Below are positions 1 to 9,021 of a DNA stretch of 64,000 nt, in pieces. The notes beneath the pieces are model-generated. The model did not search any database, was not told where the DNA came from, and saw nothing but the letters and a program-made list of their open reading frames with translations. Position 1 is the first letter of the stretch, and each line of letters begins with the position of its first letter. Made by a program: the position numbers and the translations under genes. Source of the stretch: Bdellovibrionota bacterium (GTDB taxonomy: Bacteria > Bdellovibrionota > Bdellovibrionia > Bdellovibrionales > JAMPXM01); NCBI GenBank assembly GCA_963170185.1, contig CAUJGS010000060.1, forward strand, positions 1 through 64,000. The letters are read 5' to 3'.

Positions 1-1206
1 GAACGATTGCCTCTGTTGCAGCCAAAGGGCCTTCAGGGCTCATATGTTTACAGCGATGCGTACATGGATGACGATCGACTCGTGCACGAGACTCTGCGCT
101 CGGCAGTTGCGCAGGGTGCTCGCGTCGCGAACCGCCTGCGAGCGATTGACGTGCGCATGGAAGAAGGGCGAGTTCGCGGACTTAAAGTGCGCGACGCCAA
201 ATCGGGTCGGGAGTTTGAGATTCACGGCAAGCATTTTGTCAGCACGGTCGGACCGTGGACGGATCGCGTGGCGACGGATCTTTTAAAAGACTGGAAAAAA
301 ATCCTGCGCCCGTCAAAAGGCGTGCATCTTACATTCAAACGATCACGCTTTGACGTGAGCGACGCCATCGTCATGGCGGCTGACAATGACAAACGCATCG
401 TCTTTGGAATCCCTCGGCATGAGATGTACATCATCGGCACAACAGACACGGATTTCTCCGGCGACCCGAAGGACGTCGCAGTGACGGCCGAGGATGTACG
501 TTATCTTTTGGGTGTCGCCGATCATTATTTCCCTGGGGCAAAACTCACAAAGGACGACATCGTTTCTTGTTATGCCGGCGTTCGCCCGTTGGTGGATGAC
601 GGCTCCGCGACGGAATCAAAAACGTCGCGCGAGCATGTGATTCTCAACGATGCTCGAAATGTGACCTTTGTCGCTGGCGGCAAGTACACGACTTATCGCC
701 GAATGGCGCTAGACGCGGTCGAATCGACGCTCGACTATTTTGATATTGAAGACCGTGTGCGTTTCGGCCGTTCGCAGACCACGGTGCCGCTGAATCCGCA
801 CGCGACGGTCGAAGCTTTGTCGCGCGCGCGACACCTTGTTGATCAAGTGTCTCGCGAAACGGGGCTTGCGCGCGAGCATGTCGAGCTTCTCGTCGAACGT
901 CACGCCATGGAGTTTAAGTCACTCCTTCGACATGATCCGGGATCGAGCGTGGAGTCAGGCGAGCGCATGTGGGTGATGGAGGCGAAGCACGCCATTCGTG
1001 AAACGATGTGTGATTCGCTGGTCGATTTCTACGCGCGCCGGGTGCCGCTCTTCTTGGCGGAGTCGGATCATGGTCTACGTTTTCTCGGCCGTATCGCACG
1101 TGCCTTCCAAGAAGAGCTAAGCTGGACAGACGCTGAAAGGTCGGCTCAGTGTTCGGCGCTTCAGGACTACTGCGCGCGCGAACTCGCTTGGCGGGCTCAG
1201 CTTTAA
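1..1206 (+). CDS. glpD: Aerobic glycerol-3-phosphate dehydrogenase, 3' part (5' end outside window)
   Basis: The reading frame is open from base 1 and runs about 401 codons to TAA, so the N-terminal FAD-binding part (the usual protein is about 500 residues) lies outside the window. Visible family features are the segment PLLQPKGLQGSYVYSDAYMD, the TVGPWTDRVA motif, FGIPRHEMYIIGTTDTDFSG and YAGVRPLVDD in the oxidoreductase core. These are followed by GGKYTTYRRMA and a helical C-terminal domain of the DAO_C type. The family oxidises sn-glycerol 3-phosphate to dihydroxyacetone phosphate at the inner membrane and passes electrons to quinone. The assignment rests on motif recognition. No glpF or glpK lies downstream inside the window. 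Confidence 0.88.
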   Translation, partial: ERLPLLQPKGLQGSYVYSDAYMDDDRLVHETLRSAVAQGARVANRLRAIDVRMEEGRVRGLKVRDAKSGREFEIHGKHFVSTVGPWTDRVATDLLKDWKKILRPSKGVHLTFKRSRFDVSDAIVMAADNDKRIVFGIPRHEMYIIGTTDTDFSGDPKDVAVTAEDVRYLLGVADHYFPGAKLTKDDIVSCYAGVRPLVDDGSATESKTSREHVILNDARNVTFVAGGKYTTYRRMALDAVESTLDYFDIEDRVRFGRSQTTVPLNPHATVEALSRARHLVDQVSRETGLAREHVELLVERHAMEFKSLLRHDPGSSVESGERMWVMEAKHAIRETMCDSLVDFYARRVPLFLAESDHGLRFLGRIARAFQEELSWTDAERSAQCSALQDYCARELAWRAQL

Positions 1207-1294
1207 TCGGCTCGTCGCAGACTCTGGCACAAATCCTGTTCTCTCCATCGACTGAAACCTAAGTGGGTCGCAGCCAGTCCCGCCTTTGAGTTCT

Positions 1295-1317
1295 CAAAAC
1301 GCATATACGGCGTTTTG
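1295..1317. terminator. Inverted repeat after glpD, possible terminator
   Basis: Perfect 8-base arms CAAAACGC and GCGTTTTG enclose a 7-base loop, about 90 bases after the glpD stop. The T-run is only four bases, inside the 3' arm, so it may be a weak terminator or a protein site in front of the gene at 1400. The rest of 1207-1399 shows nothing else I can name. Confidence 0.4.
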
Positions 1318-1399
1318 GAGAGGGGCGAGGTGACGAAATCGGGCTCCGACTTTGAGATAATTTCTTTCGTCCCGAGAAGGGGCAGAAGCGAGATCGACG

Positions 1400-2140
1400 A
1401 TGGCACGTGAACCAGGTAAGCGCGGACAATCGAAATCAAAGGCACCACGCAAGGTAATTGCAAAGAAAAACGCTTCCAAGACTGTGCGTCGCGCTTCGAA
1501 ATCTCGCGGTGTCGGTCGCGCAAAATGGATTGGTGCTGGAATCGCTGCGACGATTGTTCTGCTTGCAGCGTTCTTCACGCAAGGCGCATGGGCTCAGGCA
1601 AAGGACCCGGCGTTCATCAAAGACTACAAGACGACGATGCCGGGAGTTCTTCTGCGTGGTGGTTCGCGCGGAGCGAATCCCTTAAACGAACATCAGCTTC
1701 AGCGTCTTTGCCAAGATGGTGTCGGCCACGCGATTTACACGTACGACACCGGTTTTAAACAGGGTCCGGCTCGCACGTGTGTTCGTAAAGATGGAACTCA
1801 AGGCCGCATCGAGTACTCGTACTATCGTTTCCTCGACAAAAAAGGCATCGACGCTTCGATGCGTGCGATTCATAACTCGATCGTGAATCCATCGGCGGGT
1901 TCGGTTTTTGTTCATTGCTGGAACGGCTGGCATGCGAGCGGTGAGATCGCGGCGATGGCGCTGAAGCAGTTCTGCGATTACACGAATGATCAGGCGATCG
2001 AGTACTGGAAAGCGAACATCGGCGACAAGGGCAATCTTCCTAAGTACGGCCGTGTTCTCACTCGGATCAGCAATTTCCAACCAGATCCGCAATTGAAGGT
2101 CGGCCTGAAAGCTCAGCGCGCTTTTTGCCCGAACCCGTAA
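1400..2140 (+). CDS. Membrane-anchored protein-tyrosine-phosphatase-fold protein lacking the catalytic arginine
   Basis: This 246-residue protein has a very basic N-terminus (about 42 residues, Lys/Arg/Ser rich). One hydrophobic segment at about 43-60 ends in an AWAQA-like cleavage region, so it is either a signal anchor or an exported protein. The rest resembles a dual-specificity phosphatase domain: VLLRGGSRGANPL, then VFVHCWNGWHASG at about 169-181. The P-loop of active enzymes reads HC-x5-R. Here H172 and C173 are present, but Ala179 stands where Arg is expected, which argues for a pseudophosphatase or an altered chemistry. It stands alone between glpD and a convergent gene. The start ATG is preceded by a GAGATCGACG stretch that could serve as ribosome site. 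Confidence 0.6.
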   Translation: MAREPGKRGQSKSKAPRKVIAKKNASKTVRRASKSRGVGRAKWIGAGIAATIVLLAAFFTQGAWAQAKDPAFIKDYKTTMPGVLLRGGSRGANPLNEHQLQRLCQDGVGHAIYTYDTGFKQGPARTCVRKDGTQGRIEYSYYRFLDKKGIDASMRAIHNSIVNPSAGSVFVHCWNGWHASGEIAAMALKQFCDYTNDQAIEYWKANIGDKGNLPKYGRVLTRISNFQPDPQLKVGLKAQRAFCPNP

Positions 2141-2169
2141 GCAAGTATTCGATAGTCACAGTCTTAGGA

Positions 2170-2640
2170 TTAGCGTTTTCCCAAACGTCTAAGAAAGTCG
2201 ATGACTCGAGTGGGTGAGCTAAGACCCGTTTGAGCCAAGAAGGCGGCCACTTTTGGGCCGCCTGTCGCGACGACCTCCAAATACCCGTTACGCAGAACTG
2301 ACAAAAGTCCCCCTGGCATTCGAACGGCCACACTTCCGGTCAGCATCTCCTTGAAAATTCCGAGTCCAATTTCTCCGACATCGTCTTGCGTGTCGTTGGC
2401 GAGAACAGAAACGGTTTCTGGGGACAGAGAGAAAACAAAGTCCGGCTTCTGCGGTTGGCGTCGTTCGATACGCACGTCGGAGCCTTGGCGAAAAACTGTA
2501 CATTCCACGACTGGACTGCGTTTGGCGCCGATCTCGATTCCGATCTCAACGCCTTCGCGAAGAGCCGCCAGCGCGCGGCGCGGAGCTTGTCGCTCTTGGA
2601 AAAACTGAGTGAGTAGGAGATAGGCATCATCGGCTGTCAT
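2170..2640 (-). CDS. SCP2-like lipid-binding-fold hypothetical protein
   Basis: This is a 156-residue cytosolic-looking protein with no signal or membrane segment. A middle part with the pattern of SCP2/sterol-carrier-like domains (PDFVFSLSPETVSVL, then IGLGIFKEMLTG and AVRMPGG) is followed by an amphipathic C-terminus ending in FLRRLGKR. The family binds lipids or serves as an accessory domain, but the substrate cannot be told. It is convergent with the phosphatase-fold gene (29 bases between stops) and divergent from mreB across about 196 bases. The family call is tentative and a plain hypothetical label would also be fair. Confidence 0.5.
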   Translation of the reverse strand: MTADDAYLLLTQFFQERQAPRRALAALREGVEIGIEIGAKRSPVVECTVFRQGSDVRIERRQPQKPDFVFSLSPETVSVLANDTQDDVGEIGLGIFKEMLTGSVAVRMPGGLLSVLRNGYLEVVATGGPKVAAFLAQTGLSSPTRVIDFLRRLGKR

Positions 2641-2746
2641 GCTTCGAGAGAATCACATATTCAAGATTCGGTAAATCGACCCTCGCACGATCCGATGGGG
2701 AATTTTCGATCGACAAAATCGCCCCGAAACCGTCACTTGAAGAGGG

Positions 2747-2770
2747 TGGTCGGGGCAGGCCGCCCGACCA
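2747..2770. promoter_or_regulatory. Inverted repeat upstream of mreB
   Basis: Perfect 8-base arms TGGTCGGG and CCCGACCA enclose an 8-base loop, ending 66 bases before the mreB start. It could be an operator or a leader-RNA hairpin. No T-run follows it. Confidence 0.35.
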
Positions 2771-2799
2771 AACGCGTTAGAGACTTCTAACCTGCCGAA

Positions 2800-3880
<1,081 letters not shown>

Positions 3881-3889
3881 GATGGGGAC

Positions 3890-4360
3890 ATGAGGCAGGA
3901 GCAGGCGCGCGATATCGGACTTTTCTTTCTTCTGGGCCTGATGGACGAACGCGTCTCTTTGGCCGCGGCCGGCCGAGCGATTGCTAAAATCAAAGCCACC
4001 GAAAAATCTCCTTCTGATTTGGTTGAGCCTGCGGACTTAATTCGCGTTTGCCGGGAGTCTTGGAAGGTGCACCGTCGCCTCATTCCGCGCAATCAGCCGG
4101 TCGAAGCTCCAACATCCGCGTGGGTAGTTCCCGCGGAGATCGACATCGCTATTTGGGCGCGCTACCAAAAAGATGCGCCTGACGAAGACATCATGACGAT
4201 TCTCTTTTCGTTGATTCTCGGATTCAGCGACGTGGATTTGGCGGATGGCTTCCAAACCTCCACGGGCACAATCCGCTATCGGTTGGGCAAAGGAATTCGT
4301 CAGTTAGGTTTGGTCGTTCGCGGTCAAAAGTCGGCACTTTCACCTGGGGCAGTCACGTGA
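3890..4360 (+). CDS. Small sigma-factor-like protein (region-4-type helix-turn-helix only)
   Basis: This 156-residue protein has a C-terminal part (about 112-145) with the pattern of a sigma region 4 helix-turn-helix: LILGFSDVDLADGF, then TSTGTIRYRLGKGIRQLG. The N-terminal half does not show a recognisable region 2 (no -10 recognition or core-binding signature that I can see), so it is not a standard ECF sigma factor. It may be a highly diverged sigma factor or a DNA-binding regulator derived from one. Its stop overlaps the next start by four bases (GTGA), the usual arrangement of a sigma factor with its membrane anti-sigma partner. A short GGGG stretch precedes its ATG. Confidence 0.55.
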   Translation: MRQEQARDIGLFFLLGLMDERVSLAAAGRAIAKIKATEKSPSDLVEPADLIRVCRESWKVHRRLIPRNQPVEAPTSAWVVPAEIDIAIWARYQKDAPDEDIMTILFSLILGFSDVDLADGFQTSTGTIRYRLGKGIRQLGLVVRGQKSALSPGAVT

Positions 4361-5364
4361 AAGAGAACGACAAACGCAAGCTAACGCCTTTTCTTGCTCA
4401 TGAAATGCTTTTTGACTACGTCACGGATCAACTCGATCACGAGCGCCGAAAGGCGGTGGAAGAGTTTATCAAAGAGGATCGCGAGAGTCAGAATCTGCTT
4501 GAGGCTATCCAGCGCGGCATCTCTTACGCGGAATCGCTGAAGCGTATTGAAATCTCGGCCGAGGCGCTCGATGAGCTTGATCATAGCGAAAACCTCGTTT
4601 CGCTTTCGCGTCGATTGGCGCGCTGGTCACAGTGGCCCGACTCTTTGCGCTGGTCACTTGTCGCACTGATGATATCGATGTGCACGGCCGGCACGGTGAT
4701 GATCATTCCTTGGAACACGATTCCGCTTTTCAAATCGACACCGGGTTTTGAGTCTGGAAGTTTCGAAATCGCGCGTGTGCAGGGTCGTAAAGCGGGTGGT
4801 GACGACGGACAGATCGTGGCGGACCAACAAGAAGACGGTCTCGATGCGCAAACGGGTCCGCTAGAAGGTTCTGGTGACGAAGAGTTCGCCGAGGAATCAT
4901 CTGGTGCTCGCCCGACCATTCAAGTTCCGCCACCTGTCGTCGCGGTTCCTCCGGCCGCAACGAGCACGGCTGCCACTGTGTCGGCGGCTACGCGAGTTCC
5001 GACACCAGCTCCTGTCCAGACGACAGTGGCCCATGTGCCGGCGCCAGCGCCGACGAGCGCGCAGAAGGCAAGTCGCGGGTATGTTTACCGGGCCTTCATG
5101 ACGCTTTCGGATCTCGAAAACATCGCACCCAAGATCACGCAGCAGTTGAAAGAGCTTGGCGCCGAAAAAGCGGGCGAGGTGGAGCTTGGCTGGCGTCGAG
5201 GTTCGGGTCGCTATTACCACTTTAGTCTTCCTGAAATGAGCGAACAGAAACTGATGGAAACTCTGCGCGGCTATGGTCCAGTCCGGATCTCGAAAGATCC
5301 GCACCCTCGAGTGATGCCCCAAGGGCAGCTTCGATTTATCCTATGGATCGAATCGGGCGTTTAG
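4357..5364 (+). CDS. Membrane protein, probable anti-sigma-factor-like partner
   Basis: This 335-residue protein has a GTG start overlapping the preceding stop. An N-terminal helical domain (about 1-85, HEMLFDYVTDQLDHERR) resembles the cytoplasmic part of anti-sigma factors but lacks the HxxxCxxC zinc site. A single membrane segment follows at about 99-117 (LVALMISMCTAGTVMIIPW). Then comes a long Pro/Ala/Thr/Val-rich linker, presumably in the periplasm. The C-terminal domain (about 240-335, GYVYRAFMTLSDLENIAPKI onward) looks like a compact sensor or binding fold. The arrangement suggests signalling across the membrane to the upstream sigma-like protein; the signal is unknown. The function is inferred from layout more than from family hits. 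Confidence 0.5.
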   Translation: MKENDKRKLTPFLAHEMLFDYVTDQLDHERRKAVEEFIKEDRESQNLLEAIQRGISYAESLKRIEISAEALDELDHSENLVSLSRRLARWSQWPDSLRWSLVALMISMCTAGTVMIIPWNTIPLFKSTPGFESGSFEIARVQGRKAGGDDGQIVADQQEDGLDAQTGPLEGSGDEEFAEESSGARPTIQVPPPVVAVPPAATSTAATVSAATRVPTPAPVQTTVAHVPAPAPTSAQKASRGYVYRAFMTLSDLENIAPKITQQLKELGAEKAGEVELGWRRGSGRYYHFSLPEMSEQKLMETLRGYGPVRISKDPHPRVMPQGQLRFILWIESGV

Positions 5365-5409
5365 GCTTCGATTGGGCTTGGTAACTAGGCGCTTCATCGG
5401 GGATTTGCG

Positions 5410-7341
5410 GTGCAACAGAATTCGGTCTTTCGAAATCGCCGACCAAAGCGATCGCTTCGCACGATCTTGCTAATCTGGTTTTTGCTGCTATCGCTCGTGC
5501 CGCTGATGTTCGTTACGGGTTATTCGCTCGTGAAGTACGAAGAGGCGATCGACAATGAGCTGGTTCAGCGACTTCGCGCCAACTCGCGAGAAGTTTCAGC
5601 CACGATCTCCGAATACGAGCGATATCTCGAGGGGCGCCGTAATCGAATTCGTGGTGACGCTCAGTTGGTCTTTCATCTTTCAACAGGAAACATCCAACAG
5701 GTTCGTGAGCTTGCTCCCGGGCTGATCGCGAATTCATTGGTTTCAGGTCTCAGCATCTTCGATCGTGAGTCACAGCAGATCGCCATCGTCACGCAAGACG
5801 ACGTCTTGCGAAATCGTTCGGCTCGTACGCCGGAACCGCCGGTCTATCTAAGTGACGCTTTTCAAACGGTTTTAGAAAAACAGGGTCAGGTCACGGTCGC
5901 CGACGTCGGTGTCGGTAACAGCCTTGATCTCATTTCTCTTGCTCGTCTTGAGACCAAGGGAAACCGCGTAGCCGGAGCGGTCGAAGAGATCATCACTCTC
6001 GGCCCGGCGTTTCTTGAGAATCTCAAAAAACGTTTGGGCCTCGAGATCGTCTTGTTCGATTCGCGAGGACATATCGTCGGAGCCAGCCAGCCCGACATCC
6101 TGCTTTATCAGAAAGATCTGTTTTCTCGCTCTGTTCTTGGCAGTGAAGAGGTGGTCTTTGACCTGGCGCTTCGGAACGAGCCGTTCGGCTTCATGGTCAC
6201 CAAAGTGAAGTGGGGTGACTCCTATTTCTTTATCGGTATTGGTGCCTCCAAGCAAAAATCCAAAGCTGTTCTTCGCAACATCAACTATGCGTTTTTCACG
6301 GTTATCGGAGCGGTCGGACTGCTTCTTATTCTGACGGCGTTTGTGACGTCGAAGATCGTGCTCCGCCCGTTGAACGACTTGGTCGAGGCTCTTCAATCCA
6401 TGGACCGGCAAGAGGGTCCCGTGGCGATGCCGGTGACGACAGAAACCGAGATCGGTGTCTTGACCGAGAGCTTCAATGAAATGTCGAAGCGAATTCATGT
6501 CGCGAAAGAAGAGCTTCGGTCGAAAATCACCGAACTCGAGGCGGCCAACCGGGAGATTCGAGAAACCCAAGCTAGGCTTGTTCACACAGCGAAGATGGCT
6601 AGTTTAGGTCAGCTAGTCGCGGGTGTGGCCCACGAGCTCAACAACCCGATCGGATTCGTTTATTCCAACATGGCCACGCTGCGTGACTATGTCGAAAAAC
6701 TGCACGAAGCGATTCGGGCAGCCGAGTCTGGTCCAAAAGCCTTGGAAAAGAAAAAGGCAGAGATCGACTACGACTTTATCGTTTCCGACCTGCCAAAACT
6801 GATCGCCTCCAGCGAAGAGGGCGCTCGCCGTATGCGCGACATCGTCGTGAAGCTGAGAAACTTCTCGCGTCTTGATGAGGCAAAACTCAAACGAGTGAGC
6901 TTACAAGAGGGAATCGAAACCACACTCTCGCTTCTTCAAGGCGAAATGAAGAATCGAGTGCGTCTTCATACCGATTTCGCCGATGTTCCCGAGGTGCTCT
7001 GTTACGCGAGCCAAATCAATCAGGTGTTCATGAACATCCTTTCCAATGCTTCGCAGGCTATTGGCGAAGAGGGGGATATTTGGATCAGCCTTAAGGTGGT
7101 GCGAGAGACATTCGTGCAGGTCGTGATTCGTGACTCCGGGCCTGGCATTAGTCAGGAAGTTTTGGAGCGAATCTTCGACCCATTCTTCACGACAAAAGGT
7201 GTCGGTCAGGGCACCGGCCTTGGTCTCAGCATCTCCTACGAAATTATTAAAAAGCATGGCGGTGAGATCGTGGTGAAGTCGGAAGCTGGTCGTGGCGCCG
7301 AGTTCACCATCGAAATCCCGATTGAAGGCCCTAACTCGTAG
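5410..7341 (+). CDS. Membrane sensor histidine kinase with HAMP domain
   Basis: This 643-residue protein has a GTG start. A membrane segment at about 18-40 is followed by a large periplasmic sensor region (about 45-290), then a second membrane segment at about 293-318. A HAMP linker runs to about 375, and a coiled stretch (EELRSKITELEAANREIRE) leads to the phosphoacceptor helix with LVAGVAHELNNP, where the phosphorylated residue is His408. The HATPase domain shows the N box (QVFMNILSNASQAI), the G1 box (DSGPGI), the F box (IFDPFFTTK) and the G2 box (GTGLGLSISY). No response regulator gene adjoins it, so it is an orphan kinase. A hairpin terminator follows at 7358. Confidence 0.9.
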   Translation: MQQNSVFRNRRPKRSLRTILLIWFLLLSLVPLMFVTGYSLVKYEEAIDNELVQRLRANSREVSATISEYERYLEGRRNRIRGDAQLVFHLSTGNIQQVRELAPGLIANSLVSGLSIFDRESQQIAIVTQDDVLRNRSARTPEPPVYLSDAFQTVLEKQGQVTVADVGVGNSLDLISLARLETKGNRVAGAVEEIITLGPAFLENLKKRLGLEIVLFDSRGHIVGASQPDILLYQKDLFSRSVLGSEEVVFDLALRNEPFGFMVTKVKWGDSYFFIGIGASKQKSKAVLRNINYAFFTVIGAVGLLLILTAFVTSKIVLRPLNDLVEALQSMDRQEGPVAMPVTTETEIGVLTESFNEMSKRIHVAKEELRSKITELEAANREIRETQARLVHTAKMASLGQLVAGVAHELNNPIGFVYSNMATLRDYVEKLHEAIRAAESGPKALEKKKAEIDYDFIVSDLPKLIASSEEGARRMRDIVVKLRNFSRLDEAKLKRVSLQEGIETTLSLLQGEMKNRVRLHTDFADVPEVLCYASQINQVFMNILSNASQAIGEEGDIWISLKVVRETFVQVVIRDSGPGISQEVLERIFDPFFTTKGVGQGTGLGLSISYEIIKKHGGEIVVKSEAGRGAEFTIEIPIEGPNS

Positions 7342-7357
7342 GGTGCTCTCGAAAAAT

Positions 7358-7379
7358 TCGCGATTTCACGCGAGTTTTT
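7358..7379 (+). terminator. Rho-independent terminator after the histidine kinase
   Basis: TCGCG and CGCGA arms enclose a 6-base loop and are followed by GTTTTT, 16 bases after the kinase stop codon. Confidence 0.55.
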
Positions 7380-7390
7380 CAATTTCTCTC

Positions 7391-7418
7391 TCAAGTTCGT
7401 CTCAGATTTAGCCGATAG
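7391..7418 (+). promoter_or_regulatory. Candidate sigma-28 (FliA-type) promoter for the gene at 7482
   Basis: TCAAGTTC and GCCGATAG are separated by 12 bases. The enterobacterial flagellar sigma consensus is TAAAGTTT-N11-GCCGATAA, so both boxes fit except for three bases and one base of spacing. A start about 7 bases further would give a leader that contains the palindrome at 7459. Confidence 0.35.
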
Positions 7419-7458
7419 GGAACCATCTAGACCAAGGGTGCGTTTTTGCACTTTCTCG

Positions 7459-7473
7459 GTCTCATTTTGAGAC
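7459..7473. promoter_or_regulatory. Palindrome GTCTCA-TTT-TGAGAC (site A of a repeated family)
   Basis: Perfect 6-base arms with a 3-base spacer, 8 bases before the ATG at 7482. The same arms and spacing recur at 26704 and 60752, and with a 5-base spacer at 33336. It probably binds a regulator of the gene at 7482. Confidence 0.6.
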
Positions 7474-7481
7474 GGAAAAAA

Positions 7482-8435
7482 ATGGGCGCGAAACAGAAAG
7501 TCAAACAAGTCAAAACCAGCAAACGCGAGAAGGCTCGCCGTGCTGAAGAGTTGAAGGCGTTGTTTGAACAAGTGGAGCCCCAGCAGACGACCGCACCCGT
7601 TTCGGAGATGACTTCGAGCTACGCGACGCCAACGCCGACACTGACAGAGCTAACGGAGTCTCAAAAACGAGTTCAGCAGATCGAATCCACGCGAACGATG
7701 ACGTCACCAGGCGCTGTGTCTTATGCGCGACCGCGGGAATCCACTTCGCTTCGAACGGTGATCGCCCACCAGCCATATAGTCCCGCGCGTCGTATGGATC
7801 AGCCATCAGTCGTCTCGCCGAAGGTGGAAAAAGCCGAATCGGAACCAAATCGCGGGCTCGGAGTCATCTTGCTGTGCGCGGCCGCTCTTTTGGGCTTCGT
7901 CGGTTACTGGAATGTTCAGTATTCGCAAAAGCAGACGATCGTTCGCACGAAGCCAGCAGCCTCCGAAAAAGGCGCGAGTGCGGAAGATCGTTCGCGTGTT
8001 GATTTTTACCGTCAGCAGATGGGGCATCGCTTAAATCAGCAGCGGGTCGATGTCGAAGTTCAGAACTACACTCGAGCGCCGAGTCTTTCTACGAGTGACC
8101 AACCCGGTGCGGGTGGTTCGAAAATGATGATGGGATTGCCACTGGCGCCTCAGACTGTTGAAAATTCAACCGGCGTGTATTCGTCACGTTTCCGCACGAC
8201 GCCGATCTCGCCGGACCATCCGGATGCACGCATTCAATACGGCCTTCAGGAAGAAGAGCATCGCGACGAGTACACTCGCCAAGTGAATCGCGACTATGTG
8301 GAAGAGTTTGTGCGAAATGCTCAGCGCGAGGGTTTAAAGGTCGAAATCGACAGCGATTACAACGTGATCGATATCAAGCGCAACGGCAGCAGTGTTATGC
8401 GAAACCCTGGTTCCGAGCAGGGCCCTGCTCGCTAG
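7482..8435 (+). CDS. Single-pass membrane protein of unknown function
   Basis: This 317-residue protein is counted from the ATG at 7482. A TTG 36 bases upstream is in frame but would place the palindrome at 7459 inside the coding region, so I prefer the ATG. The N-terminal 120 residues are charged and then Thr/Pro/Ser rich and lack a signal peptide. One membrane segment lies at about 126-144 (GVILLCAAALLGFVGYWNV), followed by a periplasmic portion of about 170 residues with no recognised domain. The topology is that of a TonB- or FtsN-like bitopic protein, but no such domain is visible. The 3' end overlaps the convergent JAB-domain gene by 41 bases. I do not recognise the family. Confidence 0.6.
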   Translation: MGAKQKVKQVKTSKREKARRAEELKALFEQVEPQQTTAPVSEMTSSYATPTPTLTELTESQKRVQQIESTRTMTSPGAVSYARPRESTSLRTVIAHQPYSPARRMDQPSVVSPKVEKAESEPNRGLGVILLCAAALLGFVGYWNVQYSQKQTIVRTKPAASEKGASAEDRSRVDFYRQQMGHRLNQQRVDVEVQNYTRAPSLSTSDQPGAGGSKMMMGLPLAPQTVENSTGVYSSRFRTTPISPDHPDARIQYGLQEEEHRDEYTRQVNRDYVEEFVRNAQREGLKVEIDSDYNVIDIKRNGSSVMRNPGSEQGPAR

Positions 8436-9021
8436 TCTCCCGAAAAAAATCGGGCTTCATTACCGCCATCGACCGATGGTTTTTCCGTGTTACGACAAGA
8501 TGATCCAGTAGCGGTATTCCAATGACGGCAGCGGCCTTTGTCAGTTGGCGAGTGAAGATCCAATCGCTTTCCGACGGCAACGGGTCTTGGCTTGGATGAT
8601 TATGTGCGACGATGAAGCTCGAGGCGTTGAGCTGACAGAGGTAGCGAAAGATGTCGCGAGGATGTGCCTGGCAACTGTCGACGGTTCCTCGAAACAACAG
8701 CTCCGCACCGAGAACTCGTTTCCCAGGACAAAGGGCGAGGACCCAGAGCTCTTCTTGGTGATCCGACATCAGTTGACGAAAGATGCGCGCTGCGGAGCGG
8801 GGCGATTGCACCGTAAAGCGTGGCAGCTTGAGCTTCCCCGTGCGTTCGTCGAACCTCAGCGCCGCGAATGTTGCGGAATTGCTCGAAACTGGCACAGATT
8901 TGGAACATCCTTTAGGCCGAAGTGCGTCGGGATGCTTCCTACTGATTGCGAGGGGTTGTGTCGGCCAACTACAATTTCCAGAGTAACTCTGTTCGTAGGA
9001 AATCAATTTCGGAGGTAGCAT
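8395..9021 (-). CDS. RadC-family JAB/JAMM-domain protein
   Basis: The C-terminal half holds the JAMM zinc motif in full: HNHPSQDPLPSESD, which fits H-x-H-x7-S-x2-D with His140, His142, Ser150 and Asp153 in this numbering, plus GAELLFRGTVD upstream as the glutamate-bearing strand. This is the DUF2466/RadC domain. The helix-hairpin-helix part of classical RadC is not evident in the N-terminal 60 residues. The biochemical role of the family is unsettled despite the name. I chose the ATG at 9021 because GGGAGA precedes it; an in-frame ATG at 9033 has no ribosome site. The start codon shares the bases CATG with the divergent lipoprotein start at 9020. Confidence 0.7.
   Translation of the reverse strand: MLPPKLISYEQSYSGNCSWPTQPLAISRKHPDALRPKGCSKSVPVSSNSATFAALRFDERTGKLKLPRFTVQSPRSAARIFRQLMSDHQEELWVLALCPGKRVLGAELLFRGTVDSCQAHPRDIFRYLCQLNASSFIVAHNHPSQDPLPSESDWIFTRQLTKAAAVIGIPLLDHLVVTRKNHRSMAVMKPDFFRETSEQGPARNQGFA
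8414..8431. repeat. Perfect 18-bp palindrome shared by two convergent gene ends
   Basis: Arms CGAGCAGGG and CCCTGCTCG meet without a spacer. Both overlapping genes read through it in the same frame phase, so each protein carries the residues SEQGPAR near its C-terminus. A second inverted repeat, CCCGA-A6-TCGGG, follows at 8439-8454. The pair may work as a two-way terminator. Confidence 0.45.
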
